A stretch of 64,000 nt of DNA. Origin: Rhodobacterales bacterium HKCCSP123. Lineage in GTDB: Bacteria > Pseudomonadota > Alphaproteobacteria > Rhodobacterales > Rhodobacteraceae. The notes below the pieces were generated by a model that saw only the letters and a program-made list of their open reading frames with translations, was not told the DNA's origin and did not search any database. Below, piece after piece: positions 1 to 8,146 of the stretch (its first letter is position 1; every line of letters starts with the position of its first letter). Location of the stretch: NCBI GenBank assembly GCA_015689745.1, contig WVSO01000009.1:1-64000 (forward strand). The letters run 5' to 3'. The translations under genes and the position numbers were made by a program.

Positions 1-2
1 CC

Positions 3-770
3 CATGCGCGCGACGCCATGGCCGAGGGCAAGATCGCCGAGGCGACCCGCGACGCGGAAGCCGCGCAGCGCATGGCGCCGGGCCTTGTGCCCGCGGCGGT
101 GATGTCGGCGCGGCTGGCGATCGCCAATGACAGGCCCAAGGTGGCGACCAAGATCCTGAAAGCCGCCTGGGACACCGACCCGCACCCGGATATCGCGGCA
201 GCCTTCGCCGAGATCGCCCCGGACGAGACCCCCGCCGCGCGGCTCAAGCGTTTCCGCCCGCTGATCGCCAAGCACCCGGGCCACCCCGAGGCGAAGATGC
301 TCGAGGCCGAGCTGCAGATCGCGGCCGAGGATTTCCCCGCCGCACGGCGCGCCCTGGGCGACCTGCCCGAGACCGCGCCCACCGCGCGCTCGCTGACCAT
401 CATGGCCGCGATCGAGCGGGGCGAGGGCTCGGAGGACCGCATCGTGCGCGCCTGGCTGGCCAAGGCCGTGACCGCACCGCGCGGCATGCAGTGGGTCTGC
501 GACAACTGCGGTCATGTCCACGCCGAATGGCGCCCGGTCTGCGCGCATTGCAACGGCTTCGACAGCCTGAGCTGGCAGGAAGTGGCGCAGAGCGAGGCGG
601 CCCTGATGGGCCCCGCACAGATGCTGCCCCTGATCGTCGGCGCGCTGGAGGACAAGCGCGAACCCGAGGCCGAGGAGGCCGAAGTGGTCGAGGCGACGGA
701 GACGGACCAGGCCCCCGCGGCCGCCGCGGGCGGAGACGCGACGGCAGCGACGGCAGAGAGCCGAAATTAG
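3..770 (+). CDS. hemY: HemY-like TPR protein, C-terminal part (5' end outside window)
   Basis: The reading frame is open to the left edge, so the true start lies outside the window; about 255 residues of the C-terminal part are visible. The sequence is a chain of helical TPR-like repeats (residues 1-150 of the visible part), then a small zinc-ribbon-like CxxC-x10-CxxC motif (CDNC...CAHC), then an acidic and alanine-rich tail. This matches the C-terminus of alphaproteobacterial HemY, an inner-membrane TPR protein linked to haem synthesis whose exact role is unsettled. The zinc ribbon is a feature of the alphaproteobacterial form. It is the last gene before the tRNA-Thr locus and belongs to the core chromosome. 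Confidence 0.75.
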   Translation, partial: HARDAMAEGKIAEATRDAEAAQRMAPGLVPAAVMSARLAIANDRPKVATKILKAAWDTDPHPDIAAAFAEIAPDETPAARLKRFRPLIAKHPGHPEAKMLEAELQIAAEDFPAARRALGDLPETAPTARSLTIMAAIERGEGSEDRIVRAWLAKAVTAPRGMQWVCDNCGHVHAEWRPVCAHCNGFDSLSWQEVAQSEAALMGPAQMLPLIVGALEDKREPEAEEAEVVEATETDQAPAAAAGGDATAATAESRN

Positions 771-881
771 GGCTAGGAAACCCCAGCGCGGCTTGCTAAG
801 AGGCCGCGCGGCACGTCGGGGCGGCCACTCGGTTCCCTCCCGACGCGACGCCCGGGCGGCAGGCCCCGGACAGAGAAGAAT

Positions 882-920
882 GCCGGTGTAGCTCAGCTGG
901 TAGAGCACGTCATTCGTAAT
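882..920 (+). pseudogene. truncated tRNA-Thr copy (5' half only)
   Basis: Bases 882-920 are identical to the first 39 bases of the intact tRNA-Thr at 1017, and the identity extends upstream to 869 (52 bases, one mismatch, offset 135). It stops just after the anticodon loop, where unrelated sequence begins. The copy lacks the 3' half and cannot make a tRNA. The clean break at the anticodon loop suggests a scar of an earlier integration or a collapsed tandem duplication. Confidence 0.8.
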
Positions 921-1016
921 TAGCGGGTCCGCTCGCGAACTACGTTTGAGACCAGTTGGTTAGGCGCGGCGCGCTGTAACTAGTAGGGCCATAGTAGGGC
1001 CGCGACAGAGAAGGAT

Positions 1017-1092
1017 GCCGGTGTAGCTCAGCTGGTAGAGCACGTCATTCGTAATGATGGGGTCGGGGGTTCGAGTCCCTTCACCGGCACCA
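1017..1092 (+). tRNA. tRNA-Thr (anticodon CGU)
   Basis: The acceptor stem GCCGGTG pairs with CACCGGC at 1082-1088, followed by discriminator A and an encoded CCA at 1090-1092. The D arm, the anticodon arm with loop TTCGTAA (anticodon CGT, reads ACG) and the T arm with TTCGAGT are all present. It is the insertion site of the downstream island: its last bases are part of the 26-bp repeat found again at 30889. The tRNA stays intact because the island supplies an identical 3' end. Confidence 0.95.
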
Positions 1093-1102
1093 TTCTTCTC
1101 TC
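1077..1102 (+). repeat. attL core: 26-bp direct repeat at the left island end
   Basis: This 26-bp stretch covers the last 12 bases of tRNA-Thr, its discriminator and CCA, and ten bases of flank. It recurs perfectly and in the same orientation at 30889-30914. Repeats of a tRNA 3' end flanking a tyrosine recombinase gene are the classic signature of site-specific integration. Confidence 0.9.
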
Positions 1103-1147
1103 GATATCTCCAAGAAACCATTTGATTTTAGAAGCTTGATCGCGGTG

Positions 1148-1181
1148 CGGGACCATAATCGGGACCGCTTTCGGGACCACT
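1148..1181 (+). repeat. three 12-bp-spaced CGGGACC iterons, candidate integrase arm sites
   Basis: CGGGACC starts at 1148, 1160 and 1172, an exact 12-bp period. Bases 1162-1181 recur unchanged at 30808-30827 near the other end of the island. The position just inside both ends, about 80 bp from each att core, fits arm-type binding sites of the integrase or of an excisionase. Function is inferred from position and repetition only. Confidence 0.55.
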
Positions 1182-1265
1182 TGGGTCAAAAACGCCACCT
1201 CACTCGTCAGATTCGAACGGACGATCCGGCTTGCCTCCCGGCACACTCAAGCTGATGGTATCCGC

Positions 1266-2591
1266 ATGGGAGAGACTGAGGTGACACTGCCGCGCTACGT
1301 GTTCCGTCGAGCGAATGGGACGTATCGATACAAGCGCAATGTTCCCAAACGCCTGCGCAAGTACATCCGGAAGGCCACCCTCTACCGACAACTCGGGACA
1401 ACCTACAAGGAGGCGATGGACCGGCTCCCGAAGGTGCACCAGGAGATCGAAGACCTGTTCGCCTTCGAGAGGATGCTGTCTCCCGAGGAACGTGCCCGGG
1501 CCCTTGCTGTGCTGGAGTTTGGAGAGGCAGCCGTTCGCACGAGCGAGACAAAGGGCATGTATACGGTCGACGGTGAAGGGGAAGAGCTTCCCGACTTCGG
1601 GGAGTTCCACGACCTCGCGCTCGACTTGGAGGGGCAGGTTCCGATGGAGGTGCTGAGGAAGCTAGCCCAGGGGCAGTTCAGGTCTGATGCCATGACCCTG
1701 GAACGCACGTTCCTGCTCTATCGCAAGCATAAGGAAAGCACTGATCCCGACCCTGCACGGATGAAAGAACTTGAGGGGCGCCTGGATCGGCTCCGCAAAG
1801 ACATTACGGCTGCCCTCGGGGAAGCGTTCTACAAGGATACCAATCTTGCAGATCTGCGCCGTAGAGATGCCAACGCTCTTCGAGATCATATGCTGCGCAG
1901 GATGTCGGCCAATTCCGTACAGCGATACCTGAACATTCTGAAGGCGGCCGTGAACTACGTGATCCGGGAAGAGGATGTGGAGGCCAAGAACCCCTTCGCT
2001 GAGCTGCAGGTGGCAGGCGCGGGAACCAGCAAGCAGGACAGGTTGCCTCTGAGCGAGCAGGATTTCCAAGCGGCCATCCCCCACTTCCAGGGAAATCCCG
2101 ATGCGGAGCTTCTCTTCTGGCTCCTGGCTGATACCGGGGCCCGGTTGGGAGAGATCGTTGGGCTCGAGGCTCAGGACATCGATCTCGCAGCAGAGACAAT
2201 GCACCTGCGCCCCAATGCCATCAGAGGCCTGAAGACCAAGTCGTCTGAACGCATTCTCCCCTTGTCCAAACGCACCCAGGATCTCCTCTCATCACGTATC
2301 GAGCAGGCAGCTCCAAACACTGCCGTCTTCCCACGGTACGCCGCAAACCGCGGGGCCGATCGAGCCTCTGCAATGCTGATGAAGCGCCTTCGCAAGGCCA
2401 TCACCGACCCGAAGAAGAGCATGCACTCCCTGCGTCACCGAATGAAGGACGCGCTTCGGAACTCTGGCTGCCCTGAGGATCTGTCGCGGGCGATCCTGGG
2501 ACACTCCAACAACAGCATCGCAGCCAACTACGGATCGGGCTACGCCATCTCGGTGATGCGCGCGGCAATGGAGAAGGTCTGGGATAAGTGA
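1266..2591 (+). CDS. tyrosine recombinase, island integrase
   Basis: This 441-residue protein has an N-terminal arm-binding region, a central SAM-like core-binding region (about 140-245) and a C-terminal catalytic domain. The catalytic set is visible: R293 in ARLGE, the beta-hairpin Lys near 324, H387 and R390 in HSLR, H413 in GH, and nucleophile Y422. It lies 164 bp inside attL with the catalytic domain pointing away from the tRNA, so it is the natural enzyme for integration at tRNA-Thr. A GTG start at 1281 is also possible. Its stop codon overlaps the GTG start of the next gene, so the two are probably translated together. Confidence 0.93.
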   Translation: MGETEVTLPRYVFRRANGTYRYKRNVPKRLRKYIRKATLYRQLGTTYKEAMDRLPKVHQEIEDLFAFERMLSPEERARALAVLEFGEAAVRTSETKGMYTVDGEGEELPDFGEFHDLALDLEGQVPMEVLRKLAQGQFRSDAMTLERTFLLYRKHKESTDPDPARMKELEGRLDRLRKDITAALGEAFYKDTNLADLRRRDANALRDHMLRRMSANSVQRYLNILKAAVNYVIREEDVEAKNPFAELQVAGAGTSKQDRLPLSEQDFQAAIPHFQGNPDAELLFWLLADTGARLGEIVGLEAQDIDLAAETMHLRPNAIRGLKTKSSERILPLSKRTQDLLSSRIEQAAPNTAVFPRYAANRGADRASAMLMKRLRKAITDPKKSMHSLRHRMKDALRNSGCPEDLSRAILGHSNNSIAANYGSGYAISVMRAAMEKVWDK

Positions 2592-3880
2592 CCACCCCGA
2601 CGCCTGTTCCGAAGGTCAGAGCGTTCAACCCGTTCCTGCGCGCGGACTCCGAGCAGATGCGGACGCTGATTGCGGAGGTGCAGAGCCAGATCGAGGGCTA
2701 CGAGCACTTCTACAAGACGCGCCAAAACAAACGCAGGCCTGCAGATCTTCGCACCTTCGAACGGATGATCGAGGCCATCATCTGCGATCTATCCCTTGTG
2801 GAGCTGTCCAGTGACGTGGCCGCCGTCCACATACCCCGCAGCAACAAGGTCCTGCGGAAGCCGTCTCGCTACAAGGGTGAGGTCCTGTCAGGTAAGTTGC
2901 CAGACCTGCTGGATATCATGGCCGCACCTGAGATGGCGTTCGTGGAGATGACGCCCGGCTCGCAGTCCTTCAAACTCACAGCTGCCGGCCTCAGGATCGT
3001 ACCGACTGGTGGTACACAGACGACACTCGCTCCCGGAGCGAAGCTGGTCAGCCGCATCGCGCGATTCGGTATCACAGCGAGCGACATTGCACCCTCCCTT
3101 GACCAGGAGCCGATTGTGCTCCGGACTAGGAAAAAGCCGCGTCAGGATACGGCAGACCTTGTTGAGTACACCGACACCCCAGAGACCCAACGCCTGCGCA
3201 AAGAGATGCAGGACATCAATGCCTGGCTCGCTCAGGCAGACATTGAGTGTGGTCTATCGAACGTACACGCGAAGAACCGCTTTCTGAGGCGGATCTTCAA
3301 CAACGACACCTTCGAAGAGGGTGGCAGGCTCTACGGAGGGTTCTGGCAGGTCCTGTCCTCCAACGACCGCCTTACCGGTATCGCCATCAACGACGATGGC
3401 GTTGCCGAGTGCGACTATGGGCAGATGAGCCTCATGCTCCTCTATGCGGAAGCCGGAGAAACCCCACCAAAGGGCGACCTCTACGACCTCTCGGAGTATG
3501 GGATTCCGACTGACTGCAGGAAGGGCATCAAAAAAGTCATCCAGGCCATCATAAACAGCCCGAAGCTCCCTACCCGGATGCCAGGTGGTGCCCGAAAGCA
3601 CTTCCCGAAAAGGTACACCGTCAAGAAGGTGATCGAGGCCGTTCGCCTGAAGCATGATTGCGTGTTCGATCTGATGACGAGCAACGCGGGTCTCCGCCTC
3701 TTCCGGACGGAGTCCGACATACTGGTCGAGGTTCTGCTGACCCTCCGGGACCAAGGTGTTGTTGCCCTCCCGATCCATGACGGGGTCGTTGTCGCTGATA
3801 AGGACCGGGAGAAGACCATTCAGACCATGAAGAGTGTCTTCAAGAAGCAGACCGGGATCACTCCAGTGGTTCACTCTTAG
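2588..3880 (+). CDS. integrase-coupled protein with family-A DNA polymerase motifs
   Basis: This 430-residue protein starts with GTG inside a GTGA overlap with the integrase stop. The N-terminal 200 residues match nothing I know. From about 225 it carries what look like the three signatures of a family-A polymerase palm/fingers: motif A DYGQM with D276, followed by a LYAEAG helix and DLYDL; motif B with R311 and K315, the same four-residue spacing as the O-helix Arg and Lys of Pol I; and motif C LPIHDG with H397-D398. No 3'-5' exonuclease domain is visible, and the O-helix Phe and Tyr positions are Gln319 and Asn323, so activity may differ from Pol I. It may synthesise or repair DNA for the mobile element. 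Family assignment rests on motif reading only. Confidence 0.65.
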   Translation: MTTPTPVPKVRAFNPFLRADSEQMRTLIAEVQSQIEGYEHFYKTRQNKRRPADLRTFERMIEAIICDLSLVELSSDVAAVHIPRSNKVLRKPSRYKGEVLSGKLPDLLDIMAAPEMAFVEMTPGSQSFKLTAAGLRIVPTGGTQTTLAPGAKLVSRIARFGITASDIAPSLDQEPIVLRTRKKPRQDTADLVEYTDTPETQRLRKEMQDINAWLAQADIECGLSNVHAKNRFLRRIFNNDTFEEGGRLYGGFWQVLSSNDRLTGIAINDDGVAECDYGQMSLMLLYAEAGETPPKGDLYDLSEYGIPTDCRKGIKKVIQAIINSPKLPTRMPGGARKHFPKRYTVKKVIEAVRLKHDCVFDLMTSNAGLRLFRTESDILVEVLLTLRDQGVVALPIHDGVVVADKDREKTIQTMKSVFKKQTGITPVVHS

Positions 3881-4440
3881 GCCTAGGGGGAAGGTTTATC
3901 TTCACTAAGGATAAGCAACATAAACATTAATTATCAGGGGGGGTCTTCTACCCTCTTCATATAGGGGACAGGTTTTGGCTCTTCCCAGTGGGGCCGCATA
4001 GCTGCGAAAGGGCCTTCGTGGAGACTGTGCGAGAGTGGTCCGCAGTCAGGCCTCTGGGATGTGGATGGCCTCGTCATCCGGAGCTGGCTCTCGTCCGTCT
4101 CTGGTCCGCTCTGCAGCACTCTGGGTCACGTCTGGCCAAGACAGGCGGCCCTTAGAATCTGCGTGGGTAGTTTTTCAAACTTGGCATCCAATCGACCCAG
4201 AGAATCAACTAGGAAAACGGTGCCTAAGGCCATGAACGCCAAGGATAAGACGTCAGGGTATTCTGGGGCAGGTCGCGCAGGCTGCCTCGCAGTGCGGTTC
4301 GAGCAGGAACCTTGAGGCAACAGATCTCAACGGCGCAGAACCGTCACAGAGCGGTCATCTGATCAAAACGCTCGGATGACGACTTCGAGCCCGAAGCGGT
4401 CGTCTTGAAATCTCCGAAGAGGAGCATCCCAAAGGGGTCA
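3881..4440. other. 560 bp without a convincing gene; hairpin at 3896-3914
   Basis: Just after the polymerase-like gene, TTATCTT and AAGGATAA (3896-3914) form a 7-bp hairpin around a five-base loop, followed by an AT-rich stretch; it may end or stabilise the integrase transcript. The rest holds only short frames without a good ribosome binding site. A 64-residue minus-strand frame (4126-4320, TTG start) has a hydrophobic middle but no other support. Confidence 0.5.
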
Positions 4441-4929
4441 TCATAGACGGTGCGTCTGCATCGCCAACTGGTAGGACGGCCGGAGAGAAACCGCTCGACA
4501 CAGTTCGGCAAGGGCGGTTCGTTTGGCGAACAGCCCGCTCTTGTCTTCCGACCATTCGGTGAGCATTGCCAGATACAAGTCGAGCGCTGAAAAGCCGGAT
4601 GCGAGGAAGGTATTTCCTCCGCTTATCGCCGCTTCCATCAAATCGAAAAACGCCTCGAGGTCTTGGGCGGCTCGCTGTTCAACTTGGACTATGGCGGCCT
4701 CATCGAACGCATAGCGCTCGGGGTGCCCATGCCTCGCGACGGTCATATAGCCCGCGGTTGCCATCACGTTGAGCCAGAACAAGAACGCGCTCCGATCCGG
4801 AAATACTGGCCGCGGCGTAAGCCCCGAACCCGGGGCGCCCTCCCCCAGAACTATGACGATGGCCGCTGACTCTCCGATGGTCTCGCCTCCGGGAAGCGTG
4901 ATCGCAGGCGCGCGTCCCGCAACCGCTTG
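4441..4929 (-). pseudogene. glutathione S-transferase, 5'-truncated remnant
   Basis: Read from 4929 down to 4441, the frame gives about 160 residues that follow the second half of a GST: the end of the thioredoxin-like domain with the glutathione-binding ESAAI motif (residues about 17-21), then the all-helical C-terminal domain (FLFWLNVMAT onward). The first part of the thioredoxin fold, including the catalytic Ser/Cys/Tyr region, is missing. An in-frame TAG at 4930-4932 separates it from the fragment upstream, so it has no proper start. It is a remnant joined to a piece of an unrelated gene. Confidence 0.7.
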
Positions 4930-5124
4930 CTATATTATGTAGGACAATCGCCGGGTGGGGTTCGAGTCGGGCGCAATCCCCGATTGCCGGTAAAGGCCAT
5001 CGAGGGCTTGGTGCAATTCGATATCATGTGTCTGTTCCAACGTCACTCTCATCCAAGTTTGAATGACGTCCAGTCTTTCGGGGTTTGTTACAACAGGTGT
5101 TACAACGCGCACTGGTGTGGACAA
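4930..5124 (-). pseudogene. N-terminal fragment of a regulator paralogous to the one at 15004
   Basis: The 64 residues align over their full length with residues 1-64 of the TPR regulator at 15004: both begin MS, share VVTPVVT at the N-terminus and share a DSNP...L.Y pattern at the end. The frame then hits TAG exactly where the paralog continues into its DNA-binding-like domain, and the next codons belong to the GST remnant. The start is a weak TTG at 5124. This is the stump of a second regulator gene cut off by recombination. Confidence 0.6.
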
Positions 5125-5268
5125 TGCTCCTGCTCTTGGCTGGCGTGACGGCGATCGCCTCTAGGCGGTCAGCGCAAAGACCGCTGGTAGCACCGGTGCA
5201 ACCCTCCATGAGCGGACTGGACGCCACCTCATCAGAAAATTCCTTCCCACTAAAAGGTTAGACTGAAC

Positions 5269-5922
5269 ATGATTGATCGATCGACATCGCTCCGTGTCCG
5301 AGCCTTCAACAGATCGCTGGCTGGCAGTATCCTTGTTGTGCTGCTCTGGGTATCGATTTGGATTGGCGCATCGGCAGATGCCGGGCGTGCCTACGAGATC
5401 GAGGTGGGCGGGGATCACTATGACGTCACTGCAACAGGCTCGGGCGAGGCCTTCACCGCCATTGACCCCTCCCTCACCTACACGACGCCGTGGTGGAGTC
5501 AGGGGGAGCAGACGGCGCGGAACTTCGCCGAGGCCTATTGGAACACGCTCGGCAAAACCGTGCTCCCCTTCACGGAAACTGGCAATCAGGCCCTCGCCTT
5601 CGCGTACTTATTATCATCTACCGAGGTGAGTGCGATCCTCGTGGATGAGGACCTTGGTGTCGTGTCAAGTGCCCAGCAATACGACGCGGATACCGGAACG
5701 GCCAACCTTTGGTGGGCCGTCGGTTCCGCGGTGCCGGTGCCGGAGATCAACGGCAACTCGCTGTCTATGGCCCTGTTCTGCATTGCCGCCCTCGGCACCT
5801 TTCTTGCCGTGCGTCGGCAGAGGCACGGTCTGGCCGGGCGGCGGGTAGTCGTTCTTGCGCATTCTTGCACGGTCTTCGCTGCCGGAGATGAGGCCGTCAA
5901 AAAAAGCCCAGTACGGGGTTGA
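5269..5922 (+). CDS. secreted VPEID-CTERM-type surface protein
   Basis: The 217-residue protein has an N-terminal signal/transmembrane segment (about 17-36), a middle domain of about 120 residues I cannot place, and near the C-terminus the string VPEIN followed by a hydrophobic helix and RRQR. That arrangement matches the VPEID-CTERM sorting signal, which in Rhodobacteraceae is recognised by an exosortase/protease fusion (XrtE). The frame runs about 33 residues past the Arg cluster, longer than usual, so the 3' end may have been altered by a lost stop or frameshift. No exosortase gene lies in this window. The gene stands alone next to the degenerate region 4441-5124. Confidence 0.65.
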   Translation: MIDRSTSLRVRAFNRSLAGSILVVLLWVSIWIGASADAGRAYEIEVGGDHYDVTATGSGEAFTAIDPSLTYTTPWWSQGEQTARNFAEAYWNTLGKTVLPFTETGNQALAFAYLLSSTEVSAILVDEDLGVVSSAQQYDADTGTANLWWAVGSAVPVPEINGNSLSMALFCIAALGTFLAVRRQRHGLAGRRVVVLAHSCTVFAAGDEAVKKSPVRG

Positions 5923-6285
5923 AGGGAGGCGCGAGCCGGGCCAACGCCGGCCTTCCCGATCAAGGCGACATGTGTCGAGGCTGTCCGCGGATTGTCTCAG
6001 GAGGGGCGACCGCCGACCGGAGTGGCGCGCCGCAACCGGGCTACATGTTCATCTTTCGATCGCGTCATCGCGTGCTACGTCAAGTCGACTTCGGTCTCCG
6101 TTTAAAGCGGGTCGCGACGCGCCTTCTGCGTCATGATGAAAGTAGTTATTTGGTGGATACGGGGCCTGTTTTTGTGCACTTGAGGGCTCTTGAATGGCTG
6201 CCAAGTAGCGCATCAAACCATCGGTCGGGAACAGGCGGCGCCGCGTGACCGCTGATCGTCCGCCACTATTACGAGTTGCCCTTGC
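5923..6285. other. 363 bp between convergent genes, nothing recognised
   Basis: This stretch separates the VPEID-CTERM gene from the end of the minus-strand envelope cluster. Only short overlapping frames occur, and no clear terminator, repeat or RNA gene was seen. Confidence 0.5.
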
Positions 6286-6927
6286 TCAGCCGATTTCTTC
6301 GACGACACACCTCAATTCCGGTCCGCCCGGCTCGTTGAAGACCGCCTCATCACCTTGTGTCCAAAGCATGGATGTACCACCGTCCCAAATGTCGGTCTCG
6401 TATTTGCTGCCTGACCCCGAAGGGACGCGCGGCAGCACCATAGCGCGATCGAACCATGTCAGTGATACGAGAGACCGCTCGCCGTTCAGGAAGACTGCGC
6501 TCAAAAGGGCATCCATTCCATTGCAGCGCAGAGCGACCGGGCCGAGGCTGATGCCCGTCGCATCGTCGCGGCGTGCTTCTGCGTAGCTCTCACGAATTTC
6601 GTGGATCCGGAAGGCGTAGGCATTGGCGACACAGGTTTCGAGGCCGACACTCGCCCTCCAGCATTCACGCCGGTCCTGTATCCAGTCTCGCTCGGACTGC
6701 CGTAGTTCCTCGGCGCGGTCTTCGGTCATGTTGGGACCAGTCAAGGCAAGATGGTAAATTCGGCTCAGTTCGAGATCGAGTTCCGCAAGCCCTGTATCTT
6801 GGCAGATCGCGTCCTCGGCATCGCTATCGCTTCTGGAACAGTCGAAGGACGGCGCGAGCGTCTGAGCAGGGACCTGACCGGCTATGCAGAGCCCGATGGC
6901 CGCGAGGAGGGAGAGGGTGTAACGCAT
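6286..6927 (-). CDS. LprI-like plus MliC-like lysozyme-inhibitor fusion, secreted
   Basis: A Sec signal peptide (residues 1-22, cut after VPAQ) is followed by an LprI/DUF1311 region (about 28-120) with four cysteines and the LRQSERDW signature, and then by a MliC-like beta domain (about 130-213) with the paired cysteines LRC...ELRC that characterise C-type lysozyme inhibitors. Both parts belong to families known to inhibit lysozyme in the periplasm or at the outer membrane. The fusion of the two in one chain is notable. It is the last gene of the minus-strand cluster and starts two bases after the stop of the META-domain gene, so the two are surely co-transcribed. Confidence 0.8.
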   Translation of the reverse strand: MRYTLSLLAAIGLCIAGQVPAQTLAPSFDCSRSDSDAEDAICQDTGLAELDLELSRIYHLALTGPNMTEDRAEELRQSERDWIQDRRECWRASVGLETCVANAYAFRIHEIRESYAEARRDDATGISLGPVALRCNGMDALLSAVFLNGERSLVSLTWFDRAMVLPRVPSGSGSKYETDIWDGGTSMLWTQGDEAVFNEPGGPELRCVVEEIG

Positions 6928-6929
6928 GG

Positions 6930-7346
6930 CTATTCGCTCCTTTGGAGAACAAGACGGGTTCCGTCCGGTCCTGTCAGGACGATCTGATCACGTAGGACAT
7001 GATAGGACAGTGACAGCGGCTGCGAGAACAGACCGAAGAGGGCCTGTTCGTGCCCATCGGTGTCGGGTGGGCAGGCCATCCTTGCGGCCGCAATCGGTCC
7101 GAAAGTCAGGATGTTGCCGGATTGGGTGATAGTCGTATGGAAGCGGTTGCATCCCGACGATCCCGAGGCATTTCCATCGACGTCCAGCATGATATGGGCA
7201 TCCTCGGATGGGATCATTTCACGGATCTCGAGGATGGACCAGACCTGGGCGGACTCCGACTCAGCCATTGCCGCTTGACTTGCTGCTACGGAAAGCACTG
7301 CGCTGAGACTCTTGATGACCGTGGATGCTCGACCCGGGCGCGCCAT
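6930..7346 (-). CDS. META-domain (HslJ-like) secreted protein
   Basis: The start at 7346 is fixed by a TGATG overlap with the gene upstream; it gives 138 residues. A signal peptide (about 1-28, ending AMA) is followed by one META domain with the GSSGCNRF motif typical of HslJ and of MliC-linked proteins, and ACPP further on. META domains occur in heat-inducible outer-membrane and periplasmic proteins, often fused or linked to MliC domains. Here the next gene downstream is itself LprI-MliC, which supports a shared envelope role. Confidence 0.8.
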   Translation of the reverse strand: MARPGRASTVIKSLSAVLSVAASQAAMAESESAQVWSILEIREMIPSEDAHIMLDVDGNASGSSGCNRFHTTITQSGNILTFGPIAAARMACPPDTDGHEQALFGLFSQPLSLSYHVLRDQIVLTGPDGTRLVLQRSE

Positions 7347-7627
7347 CAGCCACCGGTCCTCACCATCTCGACGACATTGCCGAAGTCGTCGACCTCGCAA
7401 TTCGCCTGATACGCGCCGTCCGCCGTCTGGAGGAAGATTACGGTGTTTCCTGCCGGGGACTCGTCGTGGCCATTCACCCGGACCGAGGACATTTCGGCAT
7501 CAAACATCATCGAGAATTCACCCGCGCAGGCCTGTTCCTGGCCCACGATCCCGACCGGCTGCTGGGCGACCGCGGGCACCGCCAAAGCGAGGAATGATAC
7601 AACGATAGCAAGGTTCTTGGTGGGCAT
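7346..7627 (-). CDS. small secreted protein of a five-member family
   Basis: The 93-residue product has a signal peptide (ending AVA/QQ) and a core with two cysteines about 45 residues apart: ACAGEF, then VRVNG, PAGNTV, FLQTAD and CEVDDFGNV. The same core recurs at 14554, and in weaker form at 30130, 33601 and 40139. Function unknown; each copy sits beside lysozyme-inhibitor-like or SH3b genes. The start at 7627 gives a good signal peptide with a GAGAGAA-type ribosome site upstream, and its stop overlaps the META gene start (TGATG). Confidence 0.8.
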   Translation of the reverse strand: MPTKNLAIVVSFLALAVPAVAQQPVGIVGQEQACAGEFSMMFDAEMSSVRVNGHDESPAGNTVIFLQTADGAYQANCEVDDFGNVVEMVRTGG

Positions 7628-7727
7628 GAGGTTCTCTCCTCTTTTCATGCTTGCCGAGATGCTTTGGTCCTGCGTGACCTGGTCCGGCGCATTCCTGCGG
7701 CGTAGTCCGGCAGGAATGGGAATTGGC

Positions 7728-8120
7728 CTATCTTTCACAGGTTCCGACATAGACGTCGTATGTGTCGACCAACATAAACGGGATCGCGTCGTCGAACACG
7801 TAACGCACCCGGAACAACATCTGCCCGTCGTCGGTTGAGTAGACGAGATCCGCGCCCGTCGCGAGATCTGGGAGCGAACGCAGTCTCATGTCCGGGATAG
7901 GTTCGTCGCCTCTGCTGAACGTGCCCGCATCGGGATCCGCCCTCAGGTCCGACGCCCAGATGATACCGTAGAAGTCCTGCGGATGTGCGACCAGCCCGCT
8001 TTCCTCCAGGCGCCACGCTTCGGTAGATCGACAGGTCAGCGTTTCCGCCTCGGCTGCGCCGGCGCAGATCAACGCGGCGCCAATCATCAGATGTTTCTTC
8101 CGTCCAAGTGCACGCGTCAT
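7728..8120 (-). CDS. secreted protein of unknown function
   Basis: The start at 8120 gives 130 residues with a signal peptide (about 1-25, ending AEAE) and a mature domain of about 105 residues with one cysteine near each end (LTC, GTC), suggesting a disulphide. I do not recognise the family. It lies between the large hydrolase upstream (26 bp gap) and the small secreted protein downstream (100 bp gap), in the same minus-strand cluster. Confidence 0.7.
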   Translation of the reverse strand: MTRALGRKKHLMIGAALICAGAAEAETLTCRSTEAWRLEESGLVAHPQDFYGIIWASDLRADPDAGTFSRGDEPIPDMRLRSLPDLATGADLVYSTDDGQMLFRVRYVFDDAIPFMLVDTYDVYVGTCER

Positions 8121-8146
8121 TGTTCTCTGTCTCCCTAAGACTGAAA

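Noticed and set aside
4126-4320. Possible small membrane protein on the minus strand
   Set aside because: Starts with TTG without a ribosome site; only one hydrophobic stretch; no paralog or neighbour supports it.
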